DNA of 64,000 nucleotides from Vespa crabro (GCF_910589235.1 NC_060955.1:24364172-24428171), one strand, 5' to 3'; positions 1 through 13,574 are shown, counted from the first letter of the stretch. Translations and numbers: made by a program. Notes: generated from the sequence alone by a model not told the origin.

Positions 1-3000
1 AAGAACGACTTGTGCATAGATCGTAAGAGTTCAGGTGAGTCACCTGTAAAGGTCAATCGAGAGACAAACGTTTGCCTATATTTTATATCGTTGATACGCA
101 AAGAGTGCACGGACGCTCAAAGAGAAAATATTTTACAATGGCGTTTCACCACGGATCATCATCCACTTTTTCCTCGCTCAGCTCGTACGAACGCAAAGCT
201 CTCTGTATTCCTTCGGAGATTGCTTTTGCTATCGACGGAAATCACTAGTTTGTCCTTTCGATCGATTTACGAATCAAACTCATAAATCGTATTTCCACCA
301 TCTCCATTTTTTTTTACGTACGTAATTCTTTACGTACTTAAAATACTCTCCTATGCTTTATATTCGGGCTACTATCAAGTACATATGGATACCACACATT
401 GTTCTGTTTCCGTATATAAAGTTAACAATAAAGTTGTGCATTCCCTTCGATACATTCTTAGATTTGCCATAATTTTCCGCATACGGATATCGGTCATCGT
501 CGACTTGTTTTTTCCTTTTTCTTTTTTAACGACTCTTATACGCGCGCGCATGAAACCACTTTTATTTTTCCTTTTGACGCGCGCGACCGGTGCGGAGTAA
601 AGGTTCGTTTGATCTCGAAGATTTATTCGCGGAATACGGACACGGAGAAAATCCGGTCTTCTCTCTTTCTCTCGTCCCTATTGGGATTGTTGTGTTTTAA
701 ATGAAATTCGTCTTGCGCGACACATTGCCGGGGTATCTCAAAGCTTGAATGAAACGGCATAAAACGCCGATAGAAAGAATGGCTACATCGAGATGAAAAA
801 AAATTGATGGGCTCTCTTTTATTGTTTTCCTGTTTTCTTCGGGTCGATTGTCGTCGTCACGCAACGTGACGATAAATCCTTCTTCACGATATCCACGTGG
901 CTATCGACGTATTCTGATTGATTACATAATTCTTTTCCATCCTATGTAACGATTATAAAGGTATTATTGAAGTAGCTGTGAGGACTCGAGATAAAGTGAA
1001 GTAAAAAAAAGACAAAATTCAAGTTGCTCGAACTCCATTGATATCTTCACCTAACGATCGTAACTTACAGGAACTTAGGGATCGTAACTTAGAGGAATTT
1101 CGCGCAGCTCACTTTCTCGATCTATTATACGTTAAGTAGATAAATTTAAAGTTATCGTCGAAGGTGTCCTGAAGATATAAAGATCAAAGGAGAAATAATT
1201 AAATCGACTAAACGTTTCCCCACAGGGCTATTATTAGTTCGCACGAAAAAATATCTGATCTATCTAAGCCGTATGCTTATTTTCACCTATCTTCTTACGG
1301 TGATTTTCCGCGAGACATGGTTCAATGGGAAAAATGAAGATCAAAGAGTGGTGGACGCGATATGCATTAATCGTAATTATTGCTCATTAATCGATCGTTT
1401 ATACGCATTACTTTTCAATGTTTATTCTTGCGATGAAGTAACAAGACGCGTCACAGACAAGAAAATAATACGTGAAACTGTTTTCTTGTTTGTTAAAAAG
1501 TATATAATTATAATATTTTATCGAGTCTTGAGTTGTCGTGTCATAATTGTTCCTCAATACTACCTTACAACGAAAAAATATATTTACCCGAATGGAATCA
1601 TTTTATTTATTATTCTATTCGGAGTAAAAAAGAAAAAAAGAAAAAAAAAAAAAGAAAAAAAAAAACAACAAAGGAAACTAAGTATACTTAATGAATAATC
1701 GCGCGTAAAATCAAAACTTGAAGAAGAAAATAGGGAAAAAAAGGGAAAAAAGAAAACGGAGGAGGGTATATATATATATATTCTTTATCGAGAAATAAAG
1801 AGATGATCTTTGGACGTCACAATCTCGGCCACGTTTCTTTTCATAAAGGTAGATTTCTTTTTGCTGGCAAATCATTATCGCGCAAGCGTCAATGAACGTG
1901 GAAATTCCCTATAGAGAGATTGCGTAAACGCGTGCATATAAATTATCCCGTAAACGTTGCTTCCATTTAGATAAATTAAAAGAAACGTCGTCGAAGGTCG
2001 CAAGATCGATCGAGAAAGGAATAATAGAGAGGTAATCGCGAAGGTACGTACCTAACGCTTACGTAATTGTACGGACGTAAATTGGGACGCTCGTCCAAAG
2101 ATATTCGAGGGCGAGTCGATTCGTGAGACGAGCCCCTGAAGGCGAACAACCGGTGATAACTTGTGCCCAGAAACTTTGCACGTTACTCGACCTTATTATT
2201 TCTATTCTCTCGATCTAAACGAGATTATTATTACATTAGTTGATGTTATGTTAGTACTCTCTATTTTTCTCTCCATTTTTTCTCGTCTATTTTCAAACGA
2301 GCTCAAAAACAATTCTAAATGTATACGAACATCTTACGACGGCTATCGCGATCGTCTAATAAAGCGGCCTTTTTATACGAAAGAGTTATTGCTAGAGGAG
2401 TTGGGATCAAATGAAAAAGTATTCTATGCCGAATAACCGATCGACCGATAGGAATCTTTAGGAAGCATGTACGTTCTTCATTTAACTAGGATAATTTTTT
2501 AATAACCAAACAATCGTATCCCCGATAAGATTTATCCCCATAGTCCTTGGATAAGCCTTATCGATGGCCATTTTAATTTAAATCGGCCGATCTAAACATT
2601 TCGAATTTCTTTTTACGATCCGTCGATCGTAAATTGTCGATATATAGGGAAGGACGCGTGCAATTATATCGAATCGTACGGTGATTATCGGCATCAAAAT
2701 CGGACTTTGTCAAGTTCACGGATTATCTGAACGTCCATCCAGACGCACGTAAAGGAACTTTTCCAGGACTATGATTTATGAGTAGAAACACAGAGAGAAA
2801 TATTCCTTCTCCTTTTTTCTCTTTTTTTTTTCCTACTTTCTTCCCCCGTCCTGCCCCGATTCGACAGTTGCATTCCGCGTAGTAGTAATTCGTCACGTTC
2901 CTTTATAAATTTCATATGTAAAAGAAGCCAGCCGTGAACCTTGACTTTTTGACATTATCATTTCTACATCGGCGTTGCGCGCTGTCATTGTATGCCTTCG

Positions 3001-3357
3001 GCCAACGGATATTGCGCGCCCGCGTGCACGAACCGACGAAGAAATTCCAAAGGCAGCTGACGACGATGCATGACGACGATGCATGACGACAATACAAAAA
3101 TTAAGCGAACCGTTTCTTAGCTTTTCTTACCTTTGTCTTCTCACTCTCGCTGGAGAGAGACTTTATCCGATTTAACGATTTAAACGTCAGAGCGTCAGAG
3201 CCCGTAGGACGCGCTTTTTCTTTTCAGTTCCGATAATTCATTAAATAAATTTCGTTACACCATATATATCGTCCATATTTTCAAAAGAACCTTCGTTCGG
3301 TTTAATACGTTTTATTAAAATATCCCTTTCCCTTTCCTCTTCGTAGGAATCCAGACC

Positions 3358-3360
<3 letters not shown>

Positions 3361-3428
<68 letters not shown>
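3361..3428. repeat. (TA)n microsatellite
   Basis: Uninterrupted TA dinucleotide array of about 68 bp. The reading frames through it are artefacts. Confidence 0.97.
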
Positions 3429-3429
<1 letters not shown>

Positions 3430-4251
3430 GTAGATAATTGGGGCCATTGCTAAAAATACAAGTTGTCTTTATGTGAAACGGGATTTTTTTGAAAGAAAGG
3501 AAAATAAAGTTTCCGGGGCGTTGAAGAGTTAGGCGTCAAGAGAAGATTAATTAATTGCACGGACTTGGCAAAGAGAGAGGATGGCGCAAGAAATAGGAGG
3601 AATCGAAGGGAATCGCTTACAAAGTCTCAGAGAATATTTGTTTTTCTCTGAATGCATCTCGCATGCATATTGCGACATACGTAGAGGCAAGTAAGTGGAC
3701 CTGCTTCGCGTAAAATGCTTCGTCACGGGAATTGTTAGGAGCGCTCTTGCGTCCTGCACGCAAAATCCCGGGAGCTCTATTTTCATTTCATTTCTAATTA
3801 TTCTCGATCCTGTCGTTAGCTGAAGTCTGAAGTGTCCTAAGGGACGTTACGGAAGACGGGGCTCGAAGCGCGGAGCCGTTCGCCTTGACATATTTCTTGC
3901 TGATTGAGATTTATTTCGATGATCCGTTCCGTTTCGTACGCAATTACGGTTCCACGAGACCCTTTATTACTTACTCTCGGCACCGTAATCCACCGTAAGC
4001 AACGCGGCGAAATCTAAAAGCATTTACGCAACAATCGTTACGATCCTATGCGAAGGAGATTGACCGTTTCATTTTCTACATTATCGTTCTTATCGTTCGT
4101 TACACCATCCTGCACGGACACACACATACGCCTAAACAAGTTAGTCGTCCTCGCACGTGTACGATCATCGTACGACGCATACGAGAAAGAAGATTGAAAT
4201 ATTCACTCGTACTTTCATTTTTCTCGTATCTTTTTACAATCCGTTGTCATT

Positions 4252-4935
4252 TATTATAATGGCGATTAAGACTGTTGAACACCTGTGATTATTAAGTCGA
4301 AAAAACGAAAACGATTTTTTTGATTGCCTCTCCTATCTTCTCATAACTTATTTGCTCGTTGTACGAAGTAAAAAAGAGCGAATGCTTCGTTATTATATTT
4401 TTTACTTCGTACAGTTTCAATGAAATAATTAATTCGATGTTAATTCGATTCCACGGTATAAACAACAAATACGTCAGTCTATGTGCATCAACGTCCTTTC
4501 ACGAGGATCCTATTTCGTTCGTCGAACGACATCGAATTACATGAAATAACGTAATTAGATTTATTCTCATTCGAATTTTCGACACACGTGTGTGTATAAT
4601 TATTATGGCGATGAAGTCTGTTAAACACCTGTAATTATTAAATAGAAAAAACGGAAACGATTTTTTTGATTGTCTTTCTTATCTTCTCATAAATTATTTG
4701 CTCGTCGTACGTAATAAAAAAGAGCGAATGCTTTTTTATTATATTTTTTACTTCGGACAATTTCAACGAAATAATTAATTCGATTCCACGATATAAACAA
4801 CACATACGTCGATGTATGTAACTCAATGTCCTCTCACGACGATTCTATTTTGTTCGTCGATCGACATCGAATTACTTGAAACAATGTAATTAACTTTATT
4901 CTCATTCGAATTTTCGACACATGTGTGTATATACA
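4252..4935. repeat. Tandem duplication, two diverged copies of ~340 bp
   Basis: Copy 1 (about 4252-4597) and copy 2 (about 4598-4935) align along their whole length. Both run through a block starting near ATTATGGCGAT/ATAATGGCGAT, then CACCTGT(G/A)ATTATTAA, GATTTTTTTGATTG, TATCTTCTCATAA, AAAAAAGAGCGAATGC, ATTATATTTTTTACTTCG, AATAATTAATTCGAT, CGACATCGAATTAC and TTCTCATTCGAATTTTCGAC. Copy 2 has small deletions and many point changes. No coding potential is conserved between copies. Copy 1 contains a perfect 15-bp inverted repeat that copy 2 has lost. Confidence 0.9.
4361..4412. repeat. Perfect inverted repeat inside copy 1 of the duplication
   Basis: GTACGAAGTAAAAAA (4361-4375) is the exact reverse complement of TTTTTTACTTCGTAC (4398-4412), with a 22-nt loop between. 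It can form a 15-bp hairpin. The corresponding arms in copy 2 (near 4707-4760) are mutated in several positions. Confidence 0.85.
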
Positions 4936-6133
4936 AGCATGTATACAACCGATAACAATTTTATTTCCCGTTGACGTCGACTTCCTGACTTTATTAAAGG
5001 CTATTAAAATATTTCGACTTTACATACGAACCTTTTGTGTCGCTCGCATTACTTGCATTCCTTATTAATTATATTAATAAAAATACATCGTATAAATTGT
5101 CGCGACTTCTTTTCTCTTTTAACCAGAACAGGTTTACCTTTGCCTTAGGTTTTACCCTTTTATGCATCTAGCTCTCAAGCTTTTTACAAGTTGATCAAAT
5201 CTCTCGACTATAGGTACCGAGAAATGTCGATGGATAACAGGCCGTGTCCCCTCGTAACTTTTACAACGATTGAGAAACAAAGTATCATTATTTCTAATGT
5301 TATTGAATGAAATAATAAACAATTCTTTGCATACTCGTTCGCGAGTAGCCGCGGCTTGAGTCGAATGACGTATATAAATATAAAGAAGAATGAAAGATAT
5401 GTAAACGAAATGCATAAGTGCTTTATTTATTCAATTTCCATTTAATGACGCAACGATCAATAACGTCGACACCATCGCAATGAAATCGATTCTATCATCA
5501 TCGGTAAGATTCCGATAATGACACGCAAATCCGAAATAATGAATTGAACGGTAAATGCGAACGATGTACGCGATTATACAACTTTTATACTTCTTCTCCG
5601 CTCTCTTGACGTAATCACCGGCTTCTTCCATCGTACTACTTGCCAAATAGAAAAAAAAAAAAAAGGAAAAAAAAAATAAAATGAAAACAAATCGGACGAA
5701 AGTTTCAACGCTTCTCCTACCTTTCCAACGAGAACTTTCATTCTGGTGAAGGGGGAGGGGGGGGGGAGAGAGAGAGAGCAATCGTTGCGGTATGAGTAGG
5801 TAGGAACGTACATACGTAGATACACGGGAAGAGAAGGGAGACGTAAGTTTAATCTAATTGCAGTTGTATACCCCACTTCTTCGACTTATACGCAAGACGG
5901 TATAACAGGTCGCGTGCGCGAGCGCGTCTTTCGAGTTTACTTTACGATCGGTCGGACAGTTGTACGTAAACACCGGTTCGAACGCCTCGATCTTTTCTAT
6001 ACCCTTGCTATTCGCCATTTCATTTTTCTTCTTTTGCCTTTTTTTTCGAATAGATCTTAATCGATCGCACTTCGCGTACTCGCCAAATATCCTCGAGCAC
6101 TTTTGGAAAAGGAAAATAGGAGAATCGAAAAAG

Positions 6134-6135
<2 letters not shown>

Positions 6136-6174
<39 letters not shown>
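6136..6174. repeat. (GA)n microsatellite
   Basis: Pure GA repeat of about 39 bp. GA/CT arrays like this recur at 7310-7354, 7642-7687, 13430-13464, 24028-24050, 25348-25386, 32672-32743, 34602-34638, 38768-38820, 46758-46807, 51476-51515 and 63417-63454. Confidence 0.95.
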
Positions 6175-6177
<3 letters not shown>

Positions 6178-6681
6178 TCACCGTCTGCGCGTTCCTTTGA
6201 TTCTGCCAGCCAGCCGGTGCCTCGTTGACTCGTACCACTTGACACGGCCGGGCTCGATTCATTTTCACGGTAAGATCCACGGACAAATCCGCTTATTACG
6301 AATTTGCAAAATTTCTTCCTCTTACGGCCGTTCTGATTATTCGCCCGAAATGATTTTCTCCGTTCTTTGGCGTGAAATTATTTCTCGAAAATACATGTGC
6401 CTGCCTATCGATATCACTTAGAGACGAAAAAGGATTAATTACTGTATAGCGAGGATTAAGAAGGAAACGAGGGAGAGAGAAAAGAAGAAAGAAAAACGAG
6501 AGCTGACGAATATAAAAGCGTTGCTTTCTCATCCGCGCGAACCTGTCTCTCTTCGAGTTACATCGAGGAAAATCTATTTGCGGAAACGGTTCGAGCGAGT
6601 TACGGCATGCGGAAATTACGAGCCGCGCACCGAACTCACCGGTCCCATAATAATACCGTAATCCTTATTCTCAGACATCTC

Positions 6682-6714
6682 GGGGCGGGGATTATGGGGG
6701 GGAGGTAGGGGTGG
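6682..6714 (+). other. G-quadruplex-prone G-rich tract
   Basis: Plus strand has successive runs GGGG, GGGG, GGGGGGG and GGGG separated by loops of one to five bases, which fits the usual intramolecular G4 pattern. No function is implied by the sequence alone. Confidence 0.6.
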
Positions 6715-7309
6715 CGAGAGAGAGAGAGAGAAAGGCAAGATAGTATCGCGCGCCGTGCTTACGCGCGGATCGAAAGCCGCATTAGAGTGACAGAGGAACA
6801 ACGTGCACTTTTTGCGATCGCTATCTCGATGATATTAGCAAGCTCGATTGATAGGAATCCGATGAAAATCCGTGAAACAGGCACGAAATTCATTCGCGAC
6901 GAGAAGGAAAGAAAGGCTCGGAAGGAAGAAAGCGTGGCGGGAAATCAATGTAACGACACAAGTGTCATCGCATGGTCGCAACTCGAACCGAGACGGATGG
7001 ACTCGTTCCCATTATTTCCCATACACGGAGAACATCGTTCCGGTGACAGTCTCTCATCCATTTCCTTAGCGACTCGTCCAGATTCCATCCACGAAGAAAA
7101 TTCCATCGACTCTTTGTACGCCTGTGCGTGAACGCATACTCGGCCCAATCCGTCCAATTTTATATAACTTGCCTGGAATGTGAAATCTTTGTTATTGTTT
7201 TGTTATGACATCGTCGGAGTTGGGGGACGTCGCGAGGTGATGACGCGCCACGATTCAAACGCGTCCTAACGATCGTTCGAAAATCGATAGACGAAAAGGA
7301 AAAAGCTTT

Positions 7310-7354
<45 letters not shown>
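7310..7354. repeat. (CT)n microsatellite
   Basis: Pure CT array of about 45 bp. A second CT array lies at 7642-7687. Confidence 0.95.
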
Positions 7355-7357
<3 letters not shown>

Positions 7358-7641
7358 GTTCGAATTGCAAAGGAAAAGGGTTGAACGAGTTGGGAAAAAA
7401 TAAAGAAAGAAGAAGCAAACCAGACGCGACGGTCGGTGACCCCGTAAACACGGACGCATTGCTTCGGCGTATGTATATATTCGCATGACTGACTTACTTG
7501 CGAACCGGTATTCCTGCCTCCAGGGTACCAACTGACATGGAAAAGCGCGACCAACAGCGGAAGACAAAGACGCCGTTATAATTATCTATACGTTGGCATA
7601 CATTTGTTCTCTTATTTTTTTAATCGATAGAGGATCGTCTG

Positions 7642-7691
<50 letters not shown>

Positions 7692-8207
7692 TCGATCGGT
7701 CAATGACGTTCAAAACGAATTTTAATAATTTCACGAAATTCCAATAGAATGAGAAAATCAAAGGGATTTATTTAATCGATATCAATACGTTCGAGGAAAA
7801 CATGTGCATGTCGTAAATGCATGTAGTAAGACGCAATCGCAGTCATTATCGTGCGCTTCACCGTGCTTCGTTGCTGATTCTCTTTCTGTCGTATTCTGAC
7901 GAATTCAAATGATGCCGAATTCGATGGCGCGAGTTCGTCTCGCGTGTGTCCGATCGGAACCGAACAAGTTTCTTTTCCGGAAAACGGCGATTTCTTCGTC
8001 CTTAGACTTTCGTAAGACCGTTCCCTGCCTCTCTCTCTCTCTTTCCCCACTCTCCCACCATCCCTTTACTTCTCGAGTTCGATCCAATTAGAAAAACGGC
8101 TCCACGGCCAGCGTAAGCCGATATAGTCGAGCCAGGCTACGCAAGCACGCTAGGTCAGGATCGATTAAAGTCGGTAGGAAAGGGGCTCGCGCATTTCCGT
8201 CCACACC

Positions 8208-8235
8208 TGCTGCTGCTGCTGCTGCTGCTGCTGCT
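8208..8235. repeat. (TGC)n trinucleotide run
   Basis: About nine TGC units, located about 100 bp before the first coding exon of the elongase and outside its reading frame. Confidence 0.9.
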
Positions 8236-8333
8236 ACTGAATGTGTATCATTTCGACGAGGAACAACAAAGCCTTTCTCTCATGCAAAGAGCGATCATAT
8301 CTTTTCTTCTCTTGATTCCAGCTAATCCTCCAA

Positions 8334-9118
8334 ATGAATATCACCGGCGTACCACCGATCGACAAAATGGCCAACATCTATGACAATTCGTTGGTCCGAT
8401 TCTGGCACTTTATTTTTCACGATCTCTCGGGTAAGGCTCGACGATCAAATGACAGTCATTTCTATGCTGCGTACCTACCTTGATTATTATACATACCGTA
8501 CGTAATAATCGTAGATCCCCGAACACGGAATTGGTTCCTCGTGTCTTCACCGGTGCCAGGCGTCAGTATCCTTATCGGTTATCACTACTTCATCCATTCC
8601 TGGGGTCCTAAGTACATGGAACATAGGAAACCGTTCCAAATGAAGAACATTCTAGTCATGTATAATCTCATACAGGTCTTACTCAGCACTTGGATCTTTA
8701 TCGAAGGACTCAACTCTGCCTGGTTAACGAAATATAGCTTCAAATGCGAGCCCGTAGATTTTTCGGAATCACCGGATGCCCTCAGAGTACGTTATAGAAT
8801 TTTATTTCCTTCTAAGGCGTATAACTCCTAACACGATTCTTTTTCTCTCTTCTTTTCCCTCTTTCTTTATTTCTTTTCCAATTTTAACAATTTCAGATCG
8901 CACGAACCGTTCACATTTATTTTCTCGCTAAACTGACGGAGCTTCTCGACACGGTCTTTTTCGTTTTACGAAAAAAGGAGAAGCAAGTTACGTTCCTCCA
9001 CGTCTATCATCACACCGTGATGCCTATGGTCGCCTGGGGTGCAACGAAATATTATCCTGGAGGTCATGGTACTTTCATAGGTAGGTACAAAAGTTTTTTA
9101 CAGGGGAAAAAAAACAAA

Positions 9119-9151
<33 letters not shown>

Positions 9152-9707
9152 GAAGAAAGAGAGAAAAAAAGAAGGAAAATGAACGTTACCTACGATTCGC
9201 CGCTACAATTGACCGTTGCTTTTTCCAAGGTCTCATCAATAGCTTCGTCCACATCGTGATGTACACGTATTATTTGCTAGCCGCATTATTGCCTCAATAT
9301 CAAAAGTATTTATGGTGGAAGAAGTACATAACGACGTTGCAAATGGTAGGTAATTGATAAAAGATCTACGACCGAGACGACGTTGGAAATGATGAAATTT
9401 ACGAATCGATGATAATTCGCAGGGACAATTCTGCTTGGCGTTCTTGCACAATTCCCAGTTACTCCTATACGACTGCGGTTACCCAAGGTGGTCCGTCATT
9501 TTAACCCTTCCAAATGCAATATTCTTCTATTTCCTTTTCTCGGACTTTTACAAGATGGCCTATGAGTCCGATCGAAAGAAGAGAAGTGTGACGACGGTGA
9601 ACGGTAAGATCGAGTCCAACGGTACAGCGAGAAAAAGGAATTGCAACGATTTCGAAGATACGTCGAACGTTTCTTCCATTAGGAAGATAAAAGGAAAGGA
9701 GAATTAA
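8334..9707 (+). CDS. ELOVL-family very-long-chain fatty acid elongase
   Basis: Membrane 3-ketoacyl-CoA synthase of the ER that condenses malonyl-CoA with a long-chain acyl-CoA, the first step of fatty acid elongation. Coding exons are 8334-8430, 8515-8786, 8897-9080, 9230-9345 and 9423-9707, all GT-AG with matching phase, giving 317 aa, a normal family length. Visible hallmarks are the KLTELLDT motif (residues 135-142), the catalytic histidine box HVYHH (158-162), the MYTYY motif in exon 4, and about seven hydrophobic segments. The C-terminus KGKEN fits a KXKXX ER-retrieval signal. The chosen ATG follows a splice acceptor, so an upstream non-coding exon is expected. The resemblance is to insect ELOVL1/7-like members (FKCEPVDFS region), but substrate chain length cannot be told from sequence, so no symbol is given. 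Intron 3 carries a (CA)n array. The gene is convergent with SIK3. Confidence 0.96.
9122..9150. repeat. (AC)n microsatellite in elongase intron 3
   Basis: Pure AC array between exon 3 (ends 9080) and exon 4 (starts 9230). Confidence 0.95.
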
Positions 9708-10487
9708 TAATTCGTCGGATATTTCTTACGATATTTCTTACGTTGTAGGGTATTACAATGATATTTCATAAAATAGAAAAAAGGAAAAAAAACAAATGGC
9801 AAGAAGAAAAAAAAGAAAGAAAAAACAGCCGAGGGAAAAAGGAAGCTCATTTCTTCGTGCCAAATCGAATTTCTTCGAATCGAAATGCATTCATTAAGGA
9901 TTATTCACTTTTACGCGCCCGATCGTTTTCGAATCGATACGAACGATTAATAAACGAGAGACAAACGTTCTGCTCGGTTGACGTTAACGGCCCATTAACC
10001 TTTCATGATCGCGAAGAGAGATTCCTTGTTACGAAAAAGAATTTTTCCAACTTTACTCCAAGTATATGCAGACGATATATGTATATACATATATATATAT
10101 ACGTGTATATATATATATATATATATATACACATCTCCTTCGATACAATGTTATCGACGGCTGCCAGAGAGGGAGAGAGAAAACGATCGAGAGTAGGAAT
10201 AGATCGGCAATTGATATTTCTAAAAGCGTGTGCGATCGCGTATCACACGTTATAGATTAAAGTTTTCTCATGTGCCATAACAATCAATGTTAACGAATCG
10301 TCGAAGTTCTCTTTCCATCGTTCTCTCTTGCATCTCGTTTCTTTTGCATCGCGAAACGCGCTTCGTTCAAACTTTAGACTTTATACTCAACGATATAAGG
10401 AACGCGTTAGAGATCCAATCATAGGCACCTTATATCGATATTAACGAAGCTCCGAAATTAATATCTATGTGCGAGAAAATAAACACG

Positions 10488-10493
10488 ACTTTT
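10488..10493 (+). terminator. Candidate poly(A) signal AATAAA of the elongase
   Basis: Canonical AATAAA about 780 nt downstream of the elongase stop codon, on the sense strand. The cleavage site is not determined. Confidence 0.4.
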
Positions 10494-11143
10494 GCTGATA
10501 GAAACTTTCCCCGTCTCGCCTTCTTACGTCACATCCGTTTTTTTCTTCCTTTTCATTTCTTTTCTTACTACGACGTAACGTAGACGTTTATCTATTTTTA
10601 TCTGTGCTCTTACCAACTTTCCTTTTAAAAAAATAAAACAAGAAAATCAGTTTTCACGCAATAAGAACATTCCTTCCATTTCCGTTTCCCAGGATTTTCG
10701 CCTTTCGGTCCTTTCAGTTTTCGTCGAGGAAAAAAGGATCGAGTCAGTCGTCCAAGTTCATACAAGTCCAAATCGCGCACGAATTTGAAATTTATTCTTA
10801 TATCTGACTTTGATAATAAGAATAATAGAATAATAATAATAATAGCAGCGAAAGCAATAATGATAATAATAATAGTAGTAGCAGTAGTAGTAGTAGTAGT
10901 AGTAGTAATAATAATAATCAACTCCAATGGGTATATTATACTTTATATTCTATTATTAGTATATTTAAAAATCACAGTCTTAGTTGAAGAATTGACAACA
11001 GAAAATACTATCTTGTAAACCTATCCGCATAGTAATATTCATAATGTACATTACAAATGATTCTCTCCTTTCTTATGACGACATCCAGACGCATCCTCGC
11101 ATATATGTATTTATACAGCTATATAAATATACATGTACATATA

Positions 11144-11176
11144 CATGTGTGTGCGTGCGTGCGTGCGTGCGTGCGT

Positions 11177-11226
<50 letters not shown>
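11144..11226. repeat. (GTGC)n/(GT)n microsatellite
   Basis: Compound array: GTGC tetranucleotides followed by more than 20 GT units. It is alternating purine-pyrimidine and so Z-DNA-prone. Confidence 0.93.
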
Positions 11227-11231
<5 letters not shown>

Positions 11232-12431
11232 CAATAATAAGGTTCATCCTCTCTCGCATCGGGCATCGAATTTCCATATACATATATATGTATATATAAA
11301 TACGATAAAACACCGTTTAAAAAGGAACAACAATCGCGATAGAGCAAAATCAAATTGATCGAGATACGACAAAAATTCAGATATCTTACATCGATAGCGG
11401 CTAAGAGGATAATTTTAAATACGCGAGTACTTTTGACGCGATACTTTTACGTTTACGAAAACAAGTTCGACGAGCTAGCTGAAAACACTTTCGAGTAGTA
11501 CACCTATCTACAATATGTACCCACGCAAATGTCTCTTGTCTATCTTTTTTTCCTTTCCTTCTTTCTTTCCTTCTTTATTTCTTTCTTTTTCCGTCTTGTA
11601 CGCGTCAAATATAGAAAATATGATATATCGATTGACTCTGTAACATCGTACGTATTAGTAAATTCTGTATCATTTGACATAATAATTTCGTTTCATTCGT
11701 TTCTCTCTTATCTTTCTTCTTTCCTTTCTTATTTATTTGTCGCCCCCCGCCCTCCCCTCAAAGGAAGACCGTCGAATCGAATTTTCGTAGCTCTACGATC
11801 GCTGTGAAAATGATCAAATATAGTACATACTTGTAGATATATATGTATGTATTTTATGTCTGACGATTAGATTACGAATGTTTAGAGATATGCCTATTTA
11901 ATTATATACAAATGATGATAGCGAGGAGAAATTGGTGACATATTATGTCGAAAATAAAAATACGCTGTCACATATGCACGACATATGTGGTATATTCGTG
12001 CAAATGTCCGTCAAACGAAATATGCAAAACATATCTACGCAAAATAATGGAGACATAATATGCAAAATAAAAGTGACATTTCAATATACGTATATATACA
12101 TATCTATATACGAACCTTTCTTCGACTTTAAAATCTTTATCTTTACTTGAAAGAAAAAAAAAAAGAAAAAAAGAAAAAAAGATTCGCGATAAAGCAGTAC
12201 GACAATAATACATGAAAAGGAACGAATCGTCTTAAAAATCAATCTAGTTCAAATATCTTTTTCCCTTTTTGTTTTTTCTCTTTTTTCTTTTTCTTTTTTT
12301 TTTCTTTTTTTTTTTTTTTTTAGTTACGACAACTTTCGTAACATTTTCTTCTTTTCCTCAGTTTTGTCCGCTTTCCGATCAAGACCCCTTTTCCCTTTTC
12401 CCTCGATCCTCGATATGATTCTCTCCATTTA

Positions 12432-12432
<1 letters not shown>

Positions 12433-12473
<41 letters not shown>

Positions 12474-12495
12474 CGACGACGACGACGATGAAGAT
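12433..12495. repeat. (GAC)n trinucleotide microsatellite
   Basis: About 20 GAC/GAT units. In one frame it would encode an Asp run, but the surrounding 60-codon frame has no other support as a gene. Confidence 0.95.
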
Positions 12496-13426
12496 GATGT
12501 CATAAAATGCTTGCAACGCCAAGAAAGTCTACTTTCTAATAGCTAGTTATTCTCTGTCTCGAAGCTGTTCCTTTTCGTAACTGTCAATCGTCGGCCAACA
12601 GATTGATCCGCAAAGAGTAAATATCTGCTCCGTTTCTATCGGAGACGCGCAATTGATTCAAGCAAAATTAATAATTCATGCTTGTGTATCGAAGAAAAAC
12701 AAAAAGAAATTGTCTCTACGTTCGAATTAACAAAATAGAAAATTAAAGAAAAGAATTTTTCTTTGCGCGCGCATCTCGCACCTGGCCAAGCAAAAATAAG
12801 CTAATATCGATAAATTTAAATCTATTTCAAATTTATTAGGATCAGCCGATTGTAGCCGCGACTTGAGAAACGTACCATCGAACGCTCTTCGAGCATTGAC
12901 GCACAACATTTCTCCACGTATGTATTATATATCCATATATAATAAAAAAACAATGTCTTCTCTGTTATTTTCTTGATTTTTCTTTCTTCCAATTCTCTGC
13001 GTTCTTCTTTAAGTTTTTCTCCCTCATGTCGCATCGTTTCTTCGTTTCTTCCAACGGCAGATGCCTGTATCACGGGAGAAATCGATCTTTGGACATAAAT
13101 AATTTAAATAATTCTATTCTTTCGATATTCTAGTGACAATGTACAGCCTTTTTTTTTGCATTTATATACGCTAACATGTAACTAAAAGTATATTCTCTTT
13201 CAAGCTTTCTGTATCTCTCTTCTCCTCCACCTTCGCGGATACATAAATGATTTACATTAAAGCGTTGAAAGGAGAAAGAGAATATGTATTCACCGTAAAG
13301 ATACGCAAACGCGTCCTTCCGACGAGCACTGAATCGAATTCTCGTATAAATCGTCGCAATCAAATGTTACATCGTCTGACTTTTTTTTTCTAAAAAGAAC
13401 AAAGAGGGAGGAACGGGGGAAGGGGG

Positions 13427-13475
<49 letters not shown>

Positions 13476-13554
13476 GAAAAACACTCATAACTCAGTCTGC
13501 ATGGTTCTCAAACCGTAAAAGATACGTTTTCACGGATCAAAAGAAAGATTTACA

Positions 13555-13574
13555 GGGGCGGGGAGGGGAGGGGG
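13555..13574 (+). other. G-quadruplex-prone tract
   Basis: Four G-runs of four or five bases with single-base loops on the plus strand, a strong canonical G4 pattern in the convergent intergenic region. Confidence 0.65.

Larger units (their letters stand above)
1..8321. other. Non-coding region upstream of ELOVL
   Basis: About 8.3 kb in which I see no credible coding exon. Open frames here are short and mostly translated (GA)n, (CT)n or (TA)n tracts. The stretch holds several microsatellites, the tandem duplication at 4252-4935, a G-rich tract at 6682-6714 and a (TGC)n run just before the elongase. A non-coding first exon of the elongase probably lies here, because its first coding exon opens with a splice acceptor at 8321. 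A possible donor is the GTAAG following position 6269, but nothing proves it. Confidence 0.5.

Noticed and set aside
9758..10255. 165-codon frame after the elongase stop
   Set aside because: Lys/Glu-rich then Tyr/Ile TA-repeat translation; it lies in the expected 3'UTR.
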